From contig DCKY01000276.1 of the NCBI GenBank assembly GCA_002320775.1, positions 1-5,673 of the forward strand: DNA of 5,673 nucleotides, given 5' to 3'. The stretch is from Planctomycetes bacterium UBA1662. Lineage in GTDB: Bacteria; Planctomycetota; UBA8108. Position numbers and translations under genes: made by a program. Below are positions 1 to 5,285 of the stretch, piece by piece (positions within the stretch are counted from its first letter, which is position 1; the number at the start of each line of letters is the position of its first letter). Below the pieces are notes generated by a model. That model was not told the origin of the DNA and did not search any database. It was given only the letters and a program-made list of their open reading frames with translations.

Positions 1-188
1 CAAGACAGCACCTCCATAAAAAAATACCCGTCCAGACATTTCGTGCTTAATCCTTTAAACCGAACCGCCTGAACAATCCGACCTGGCTGAACTTCTCAGC
101 CCTAATGGTCTAAAATGAATACCTCCCAAAATCTCAAACCTGAAATTTCAAGAGAACTAAGCCGTACAATTCGCAATTGCCGTGCCAC

Positions 189-212
189 AGATCCAGCTTA
201 AGAAGCTGATCT
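189..212. repeat. Imperfect inverted repeat (hairpin)
   Basis: The left arm AGATCCAGCTT and right arm AAGCTGATCT pair over 10 bp with one bulged C and a 3-base AAG loop. No T-run follows on either strand, so it is not a classic rho-independent terminator. Function unknown. Confidence 0.4.
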
Positions 213-351
213 GCCTTGCAGGCCCGGAAATTACAACCTCCCTTCCGGCAAAGACCCGACCTAAACGATTACAGATCAAAGTCTTAAACAGTCGGGAGAA
301 CCTTAAAATCAAAATCTATGCTTTTGAAACGACCTCCTTTCAAAACTTTCC

Positions 352-373
352 CCATGGCTCATAAAAGCCATGG
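352..373. repeat. Perfect 8-bp inverted repeat (hairpin)
   Basis: CCATGGCT (352-359) and AGCCATGG (366-373) are perfect reverse complements around a 6-base loop. No U-tract follows on the + strand. On the - strand the stem is followed by GGGAAAGTTTT, which is only a weak terminator-like tail. It could be a hairpin in an RNA, part of a decayed element, or chance. Confidence 0.45.
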
Positions 374-451
374 CTGCACAATAAATGTCCTGACTGGATG
401 CCTTATCTTGTGCGGCAGAACAATTACTGTGCATTCAAGCCTGGGGTCAGG

Positions 452-473
452 CTGCGAATTCTTTCATTCGCAG
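452..473. repeat. Perfect 8-bp hairpin preceded by GGGGTCAGG
   Basis: CTGCGAAT (452-459) and ATTCGCAG (466-473) pair perfectly around the loop TCTTTC. GGGGTCAGG (443-451) abuts the left arm. The hairpin ends 6 bases before the candidate -35 box of ureF. A short conserved head next to a hairpin loosely resembles ends of IS200/RAYT (REP-type) elements as I remember them, but there is no transposase and no second copy in this window. It could equally be a regulatory hairpin or chance. Confidence 0.45.
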
Positions 474-479
474 AGATTC

Positions 480-509
480 TTGACGAGCTAGCTCAGGAGC
501 CAGCATAAT
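480..509 (+). promoter_or_regulatory. Candidate sigma70 promoter of ureFG
   Basis: TTGACG (480-485) matches the -35 consensus at 5 of 6 positions. CATAAT (504-509) matches the -10 consensus at 5 of 6, with an 18-bp spacer. Transcription would begin near 516, leaving a leader of about 44 nt before the ureF ATG. It is the best promoter match seen in the upstream region and sits in the right place, but the call rests on pattern only. Confidence 0.5.
485..494. promoter_or_regulatory. Palindrome in the promoter spacer, possible operator
   Basis: GAGCTAGCTC is a perfect 10-bp palindrome beginning at the last base of the candidate -35 box and filling the first half of the spacer. A repressor bound here would block RNA polymerase. 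A 10-bp palindrome in a few hundred bases is not rare by chance, and it matches no operator I recognise. Confidence 0.25.
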
Positions 510-559
510 CCGAATTCTTATTTCTAATGTAAACCGCTGAAATTCAGGGAATAGCCTCT

Positions 560-1228
560 ATGTCATCCTCCGACTGGCTCGTCTGGCAATTAATAGACTC
601 CGCTTTTCCAGCGGGAAGTTTTGCTCATTCCAGCGGCCTTGAAGCGGCCTGGCAAAACGGCAGAGTAGAGAACGAAGAAGACCTGCTGGCCTTTACAAGA
701 ACCAGCCTGGAGCAGGCGTCAAACGGCCAGCTCCCTTTCGTGATCTCCGCCCGAAACGATCCGGATTCGTTCTATGAGCTTGATAGTCTGTGCAATGCTT
801 TCCTGAGCAATCATGTAGCCAACCGTGCCAGTCGGCGCCAGGGGGCCACCCTCCTTGCAACCTGCGAAACAGTCTTTCAGAATTCCAAACTTACTCAATT
901 GCGCACCAACGTAATTGAAAATGGACTCTCATGCCATCTTCCGCCGGTGTTTGGTCTTATCTCGAATATCCTGAATATAAAAGACCAAACAGCTTCCGGA
1001 ATCTACCTCTATTTCATCATCCGTGGTATTTTATCGAGTGCCGTAAGACTTGGGGTTATTGGGCCATTACGCGCGCAGGTTATCCAGCGCAAGGCGGCCT
1101 CGTTTGCCGAGGACATCGTAACCGACCTGCCCATTCCGAGCCTGGATGACATAGCCCAGACGGCGCCCGTCATCGAGGCGCTGCAGACCAACCAGGACCG
1201 CCTCTATTCGAGACTTTTTCAGAGCTGA
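560..1228 (+). CDS. ureF: Urease accessory protein UreF
   Basis: A 222-residue UreF, close to the usual family length. In urease maturation UreF joins UreD/UreH and UreG in a cytoplasmic complex that delivers nickel (and the CO2 for the active-site carbamate) to apo-urease, and it controls UreG GTPase action. Seen in the sequence: the N-terminal signature at residues 9-29 (WQLIDSAFPAGSFAHSSGLE), a mostly helical body, and the SSAVRLGVIGPLRAQ stretch at about 159-173. The GxFAHSxGLEAAWQ form and the AVRLGVIGPL stretch are those I associate with plant-type UreF rather than the shorter-motif enterobacterial type. The start is ATG at 560, with AGGGA at 546-550 nine bases upstream. The gene lies 19 bp before ureG, surely in one operon. 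Its first ~500 bases are less GC-rich than its last ~150 and than ureG. Confidence 0.93.
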   Translation: MSSSDWLVWQLIDSAFPAGSFAHSSGLEAAWQNGRVENEEDLLAFTRTSLEQASNGQLPFVISARNDPDSFYELDSLCNAFLSNHVANRASRRQGATLLATCETVFQNSKLTQLRTNVIENGLSCHLPPVFGLISNILNIKDQTASGIYLYFIIRGILSSAVRLGVIGPLRAQVIQRKAASFAEDIVTDLPIPSLDDIAQTAPVIEALQTNQDRLYSRLFQS

Positions 1229-1247
1229 AGAAAATTTGGAGCCCGCA

Positions 1248-2048
1248 ATGAGTTCAACCCATTCCCACGACCACTCCCACGGCGAACATTCGCACAGCCA
1301 CGATCATGAGCACACTCATGATCACTCCTGTGATGACACCGGGCATGGGCACACCCATGAACACATGGATCATCCCGGCCTGTTTGAGGAACGCGATCCG
1401 TCGGCGGCCGAGAGGGATTACAGTCGCCGCGCCTTTACCGTTGGAGTCGGCGGACCGGTCGGCAGCGGCAAAACAGCCCTGCTGCTGGCGCTCTGCGGCG
1501 AGTTGCGTGAGCGCTTCAGCCTCGCCGCGGTGACCAACGATATCTTCACGCGTGAAGATGCCGAGTTCCTGATCCGCAACGAAGCCCTCGAAGCCGAGCG
1601 TATCGAGGCGGTCGAGACCGGCGGCTGTCCTCACGCCGCCATCCGCGAAGATGTCTCCTCCAACCTCCTGGCGCTGGAGGAGCTCACCGCTAAGATTAAG
1701 CCCGACATGCTCTTCTGCGAGTCCGGCGGCGACAACCTCGCCGCCCACTTCAGCCGGGAGCTCGCCGACTACACGATCTACGTCATCGACGTCTCGGGCG
1801 GTGATAAGATTCCGCGCAAGGGCGGGCCTGGAATTACCCAGTCCGACCTCCTGGTCATCAACAAGACCGACCTGGCGGAGGCCATCGGCGCCGACCTCTC
1901 GGTCATGGAACGAGACAGCGCGAAGATGCGCGGCGATGGCCCCTTCATCCTCGCCAGGGTCAAGCACGGCGAAGGCGTCAACGAGATCGTCGAACACGTC
2001 CTCAAGGCATGGGAAGAATCCAGGAAGTCCCAGTCCCATCCGGGTTGA
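1248..2048 (+). CDS. ureG: Urease accessory GTPase UreG with His-rich N-terminal tail
   Basis: A 266-residue UreG, longer than the ~200-residue core family because of an N-terminal tail. UreG is a SIMIBI-class GTPase that carries nickel to apo-urease with UreF and UreD/UreH. Residues 1-42 contain 16 histidines, mostly as HxH, plus Cys28, a likely nickel-binding reservoir. The core shows the P-loop GPVGSGKT (69-76), NDIFTREDAEFL (97-108), the metal-binding CPH motif (127-129), ESGGDN (158-163) and the guanine-specificity motif NKTD (205-208), so it appears intact. The His tail and the conserved core both resemble plant UreG. ATG at 1248 is preferred because GGAG (1238-1241) lies 6 bases upstream. 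An in-frame TTG at 1236 would add four residues and overlap that ribosome site. No ureE, ureD/H or urease subunit gene is visible nearby. Confidence 0.96.
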   Translation: MSSTHSHDHSHGEHSHSHDHEHTHDHSCDDTGHGHTHEHMDHPGLFEERDPSAAERDYSRRAFTVGVGGPVGSGKTALLLALCGELRERFSLAAVTNDIFTREDAEFLIRNEALEAERIEAVETGGCPHAAIREDVSSNLLALEELTAKIKPDMLFCESGGDNLAAHFSRELADYTIYVIDVSGGDKIPRKGGPGITQSDLLVINKTDLAEAIGADLSVMERDSAKMRGDGPFILARVKHGEGVNEIVEHVLKAWEESRKSQSHPG

Positions 2049-2100
2049 TTGAAGACAACTAAAGACTCTTTGCAACCTGCACCCACTGCCGGGGTTACTG

Positions 2101-2106
2101 TATAAT
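2101..2106 (+). promoter_or_regulatory. Consensus -10 box upstream of the CotH-like gene
   Basis: TATAAT is a perfect -10 consensus in the 147-bp gap after ureG. No good -35 hexamer sits at 16-18 bp upstream (the bases there read around CTGCACC), and the base pattern is not a true extended -10. Transcription would start near 2112-2113, giving a leader of about 83 nt. It suggests that the downstream gene is transcribed separately from ureFG. Confidence 0.4.
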
Positions 2107-2195
2107 ACACGGCTTGATGAGGATTGACGCTGAACGCGCACCTCTCTCAGCAAGTCTGAATAGAAGCCCTTCTTTTTCCAGAGCCAGACGGAAAC

Positions 2196-4835
2196 ATGAC
2201 CAGGACCAACCAACGAATATTCACGATTCTATTTATCTTCTCGACCTTCTGTGCCTCGACATCCTTTTCACAGGACGAGCGTGTTCGGCGAGAGGACCCT
2301 TTTGACCGCGAGGCCATGCTCAAACGCTTTGATGCCGATGGCGATGGCGAATTGAACGAGGCCGAGCGCAAGGAGATGCGTGATTTCATCTTCCGATCGC
2401 TCGAGGAACGCCCCGGCGGCAATCGCCCGGAAGGAAATCGTCCCCAGGGCAACCGCCCTGAAGGCGATCGCCCCGGACAACCACCCCCGGGCGGCGGACG
2501 CGGCGGGGGACCGGGCAGACAGGATCTCAAGGTGGTCGAGAAATTCGACGAGGATGGAGATGGAAAGCTCAATGTTGAAGAACGAGCCAGGGCCCGGGTC
2601 TACGTCAAGGAACAGGGCAGCAGCAGCCGTCGGCGCGGACGGCGGCCCGGCGGCGGAGAATCCCGTGAGCGCAACCCCGGCAAGCCTGAAAAGCTCACCC
2701 CCGCGGATGTGAAAAACTACCCCGACAAGTCGCTCTACGACGCCTCCATCCTGCGAACGATCTTCATCGAATTTCCCGGTGAAGACTGGGAAACGGAGCT
2801 CGCCGACTTCTACAGGACCGATGTGGAGATGCCTGTCGACATGACCGTCGATGGAGAGACCTACAAAGGCGTCGGGGTCCAGTTCAGGGGCAACTCATCC
2901 TTCTTCGGGGTCTCCGCCGGCCAGAAGCGGTCCTTCAACATTCGCATGGAATACGGTGACCACAAGGGACTCTACGGCTACAAGACCCTCAACCTCCTGA
3001 ACAGCCACGCCGACCCATCTTTCCTGCGCCACGTGCTCTTTGACCATGTCACCGGCAAATACCTGCCGACCTCGAAATCGAATTACGTCAAGCTGGTCAT
3101 CAACGGAACGAGCTGGGGCATCTACCTCAACATCCAGCAATACAATAAGGACTTCCTGGCCGACTGGTACGACACCAAGAAGGGCATCCGCTGGAAGGTA
3201 CCCGCCAATCCCCAGCGCGCGCCGGGGCTGCGCTATTTCGGCGAAAACCTCGATGAGTACAAGTCCTACCTTCAGCTGAAAACGACCGAGGCCCCCGAGT
3301 CTTCCTGGAAGTCGATCGTCGAGCTGAGCAAGCTGCTCGATGAAACTCCCGCCGATCAGGTCGAAGAGGTCCTCGGCAAGACCCTCAACATCGACCGCGC
3401 GCTCTGGTTCATCGCGATCGACAACCTGCTGATGGACGGCGACGGCTACGTCAGCCGGGGCAGCGACTTCATCATGTACCAGGACCCAGGAGGCCGAATG
3501 AACCTGATGCCCTACGACAGCAACGAGACCTTCGGGCTGCGTGGAGGAGGCGGAGGCCCCGGCGGAGGAAGACGCGGCAGGGGCCGACGTCCCGGCGATG
3601 CCGGACGCGGCGGCAGGCCTTCAGGTCCCTTCGGACGCCCGCCCAGGCTCGGCGGTGACGACGCCAGGCGTCCGGATGACCGCAGGCCCGGCTCCCCCCC
3701 ACCCCAGGCGGCGAACCGCGACAGCGGACCATTCTCCCAGAGCCCCCTCGAGTTTGAAAACTCGAGAGAGCGGCCCCTGATCAGCAAGCTCCTTTCAGCT
3801 CCGAACCTCAAGGCGCGCTACATCGCCCACGTGAAGACGATTCTCGATGAATCCCTCGACTGGAAGGTCATTGGGCCCGTGGTCGCCGGCTACCGGTCAG
3901 TGCTGGGAGATGAGATCGCCAAGGACACCACCAAGCTCTACCCGACGGAAGCCTACGAACAGGGCGTCGATGGAGATTTCTCCGGAGGACGCCGACCGGT
4001 AACGGGAATCAAGAAATTCGTCAACGAGCGCAGGGCCTACCTGCTCAAGCACCCGGCTCTGTCGAAAAAGGCTCCCGTCATCAGCAGCATCAAGGCCAGC
4101 CCCTCGGAAGCCTCTCCTTCATCCGAGGTGAAGGTCAGCATCCGAACCGGCAAGGGTGAGAAGGCCGGCAAGGTGCTGCTCTACCATGCCACCGGAAAAT
4201 TCGGCGCCTTCGCAGCCTCTGAGATGAAGAAAAACGGCGCCGCCTGGACCGGCAGCATCCCCGCCTACCCCGCGGGTACCCTGGTTCGTTATTACGCCGA
4301 GGCGCGCTCCGCGGCAAATGATGCCACTGTCTTTGAGCCCCGCCGCGCGGAAGGATCCCCCCTCAGCTACAGGGTCCAGGCCATCCGAAGGTCGGGCTTC
4401 CCTGTTCGGATCAGCGAGATCCTCGCCTCCAACCAGAAGACCAACACCGATCCCCAGGAAGAATTCGAAGACTGGGTCGAGCTCTACAACAGCTCATCGA
4501 AGGCCGTCGACCTCTCTGGCCTCTACCTGAGCGACTCCCCCAACAATCCTCGCAAATGGAAATTCCCGGAGGGAACGGCCATCGCCGCCGAGAGCTACCT
4601 GGTCATCTGGCTCGATGGCGACACCGATGTTTCCGGGCTCCATGCCAGCTTCCGCCTCTCCCGGGACGGAGAGGCCCTTCTCCTGGTCGACAGGGACAGT
4701 GGAAAGAACGCCATCCTGGATGAGCTTCAATTTCCAGCCCAGGACACCGATCGGTCATTCGGACGGGACAGAGAAGCGAAGGGCAAAGGGCGCCCGCTGA
4801 AGCCGAGTCCGGGGAAGCCGAACCCGGCCAGGTAA
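2196..4835 (+). CDS. Secreted CotH-kinase-like protein with EF-hands and lamin-tail domain
   Basis: An 879-residue exported multidomain protein. Residues 1-26 form a signal peptide with a hydrophobic core at about 8-20; Cys19 lacks a proper lipobox. Two canonical EF-hand loops follow, D46-E57 (DADGDGELNEAE) and D118-E129 (DEDGDGKLNVEE), joined by a Gly/Arg/Pro linker with GNRPE-type repeats. Residues ~184-620 match the CotH family of atypical kinases: RGNSS (231-235), KTLNLLNSHADPSFLRHVLFD (263-283), VKLVINGTSWGIYLN (298-312) and an active-site-like segment DGDGYVSRGSDFIMYQD...MPYDSNETFG (414-447). That segment keeps Asp441, but Asn443 sits where many CotH kinases have a second Asp. A disordered insert (448-513) follows directly. 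Residues ~624-727 look like an Ig/FN3-type sandwich. Residues ~736-857 are a lamin-tail domain (RISEILASN, DWVELYN, VDLSGLYLSD). No membrane anchor or sorting tail is evident at the C-terminus. Whether it phosphorylates anything is unknown. The ribosome site is weak (ACGGA, 2188-2192). Confidence 0.88.
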   Translation: MTRTNQRIFTILFIFSTFCASTSFSQDERVRREDPFDREAMLKRFDADGDGELNEAERKEMRDFIFRSLEERPGGNRPEGNRPQGNRPEGDRPGQPPPGGGRGGGPGRQDLKVVEKFDEDGDGKLNVEERARARVYVKEQGSSSRRRGRRPGGGESRERNPGKPEKLTPADVKNYPDKSLYDASILRTIFIEFPGEDWETELADFYRTDVEMPVDMTVDGETYKGVGVQFRGNSSFFGVSAGQKRSFNIRMEYGDHKGLYGYKTLNLLNSHADPSFLRHVLFDHVTGKYLPTSKSNYVKLVINGTSWGIYLNIQQYNKDFLADWYDTKKGIRWKVPANPQRAPGLRYFGENLDEYKSYLQLKTTEAPESSWKSIVELSKLLDETPADQVEEVLGKTLNIDRALWFIAIDNLLMDGDGYVSRGSDFIMYQDPGGRMNLMPYDSNETFGLRGGGGGPGGGRRGRGRRPGDAGRGGRPSGPFGRPPRLGGDDARRPDDRRPGSPPPQAANRDSGPFSQSPLEFENSRERPLISKLLSAPNLKARYIAHVKTILDESLDWKVIGPVVAGYRSVLGDEIAKDTTKLYPTEAYEQGVDGDFSGGRRPVTGIKKFVNERRAYLLKHPALSKKAPVISSIKASPSEASPSSEVKVSIRTGKGEKAGKVLLYHATGKFGAFAASEMKKNGAAWTGSIPAYPAGTLVRYYAEARSAANDATVFEPRRAEGSPLSYRVQAIRRSGFPVRISEILASNQKTNTDPQEEFEDWVELYNSSSKAVDLSGLYLSDSPNNPRKWKFPEGTAIAAESYLVIWLDGDTDVSGLHASFRLSRDGEALLLVDRDSGKNAILDELQFPAQDTDRSFGRDREAKGKGRPLKPSPGKPNPAR
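2418..2477 (+). repeat. 15-bp tandem repeat encoding G-N-R-P-E/Q, four units
   Basis: Four in-frame 15-base units encode GNRPE, GNRPQ, GNRPE and GDRPG (residues 75-94) between the two EF-hands. Codon third positions differ between units, so the repeat is conserved more in protein than in DNA and is not a very recent duplication. It forms part of a flexible, probably disordered linker. Confidence 0.75.
3537..3734 (+). other. Gly/Arg/Pro-rich low-complexity insert in the CotH domain
   Basis: Residues 448-513 are dominated by G, R, P and D, with runs such as GGGGGPGGGRRGRGRR. They fall immediately after the MPYDSNETFG active-site motif and before the rest of the CotH fold resumes at about residue 514 (SQSPLEF...ISKLL). 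The segment is expected to be an exposed disordered loop. The reading frame stays open across it and typical CotH sequence resumes, so it is not a frameshift. Confidence 0.7.
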
Positions 4836-4920
4836 AAACTCAAAAACGGCAATATCGCCTCTGCAACCCAATACCGGGTGGAGCAGGCGGCTACAGATGG
4901 TCCGTCGCCAAAGACACTCT

Positions 4921-4950
4921 TTGATCATCATCTCCTGTTTCAAGTAGGAT
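4921..4950 (+). promoter_or_regulatory. Possible promoter of the ybjQ pair
   Basis: TTGATC (4921-4926) and TAGGAT (4945-4950), 18 bp apart, each match the sigma70 consensus at 4 of 6 positions. Transcription would begin near 4957, just before the ribosome site at 4961-4966. The match is weak; its position in the 138-bp gap is the main support. Confidence 0.25.
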
Positions 4951-4973
4951 CGAGACAGAAGGGAGGCTCGGAA

Positions 4974-5285
4974 ATGATTCTGACCAATGTTGAAACGATC
5001 CCTGGAGAGACTATCCAGGAGCACTATGGACTGGTGCAGGGGTCCACGATCAGGGCCAAACATTTTGGACGCGATCTCATGGCCGGCTTCAAGAATATTG
5101 TCGGCGGCGAACTCAAGGGCTACACGGAACTCCTGCAGGAGTCCCGCAACCAGGCTCTTGAGCGAATGTGCCGGCAGGCCGAAGAGCTTGGAGCCAACGC
5201 GGTCATCAATGTCCGTATCGCCACATCTTCCGTGGCTGCCGGAGCGGCTGAAATTTTAGCCTACGGAACCGCCGTGAGGGTCTGA
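4974..5285 (+). CDS. YbjQ-family (UPF0145) heavy-metal-binding-domain protein
   Basis: A 103-residue protein covering the whole YbjQ domain, about the length of E. coli YbjQ. Family marks: the N-terminal MILTNVETIPGETIQEHYGLVQG, F31-GRDLMAGFKNIVGGELKGY-50, the helix with ESRNQALERMCRQAEELGANAVINV (about 56-80), and the final strand YGTAV (97-101). The domain is named heavy-metal-binding in databases, but the biochemical role is not well established, and the protein forms a small oligomeric ring in known structures as I recall. No signal peptide or membrane segment is present, so it should be cytoplasmic. The start is ATG at 4974, because GGGAGG (4961-4966) lies 7 bases upstream and the protein then begins exactly where the family does. 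An upstream in-frame GTG at 4878 would add 32 residues unlike the family. Its stop overlaps the next start (TGATG), implying translational coupling with the second YbjQ-like gene. Confidence 0.9.
   Translation: MILTNVETIPGETIQEHYGLVQGSTIRAKHFGRDLMAGFKNIVGGELKGYTELLQESRNQALERMCRQAEELGANAVINVRIATSSVAAGAAEILAYGTAVRV

Larger units (their letters stand above)
1..559. other. AT-rich non-coding region upstream of ureF
   Basis: No open frame here has a convincing start, ribosome site and protein-like composition. G+C is about 40% in the stretches I counted (24 of 60 in bases 1-60, 23 of 60 in 301-360), against about 60% or more in the genes from ureG onward. The first 72 bases are open in frame 1 and could be the last codons of an upstream gene, but the peptide is not recognisable. 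The region contains several short hairpins (85-101, 189-212, 352-373, 452-473) and a promoter candidate close to ureF. No tRNA or recognisable riboswitch was seen. It may be a plain long intergenic region or decayed sequence. Confidence 0.6.

Noticed and set aside
182..364. 60-codon open frame on the + strand starting with GTG
   Set aside because: No ribosome site, no recognisable protein features, and it lies in AT-rich DNA that contains hairpins within its span.
1236..1247. TTG start for ureG four codons upstream
   Set aside because: It uses a rare start and overlaps the GGAG ribosome site that serves the ATG at 1248; the His-rich tail starts naturally at that ATG.
2049..2100. Rho-independent terminator after ureG
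   Set aside because: Only a 4-bp GTTG/CAAC pairing near 2043-2060 was found and no T-run follows.
1254..2213. 319-codon open frame on the - strand opposite ureG
   Set aside because: It mirrors the strongly conserved ureG on the other strand; long antisense frames are expected in GC-rich genes, and its translation shows no family features.
2212..2254. Lipoprotein signal with Cys19 in the CotH-like protein
   Set aside because: The residues before the Cys read STF, not a lipobox, so an ordinary signal peptide is more likely.
2147..2572. 141-codon Pro/Arg/Ser-rich frame on the - strand
   Set aside because: It is the complement of the Gly/Arg/Pro repeat coding region of the CotH-like gene; the low-complexity composition explains the lack of stops.
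4836..4890. Terminator after the CotH-like gene
   Set aside because: The ACCC/GGGT pairing at 4866-4879 is only 4 bp and lacks a following T-run.
4878..4973. GTG start adding 32 residues to the first YbjQ gene
   Set aside because: The extension does not resemble the family, while the ATG at 4974 has a strong ribosome site and matches the known N-terminus.
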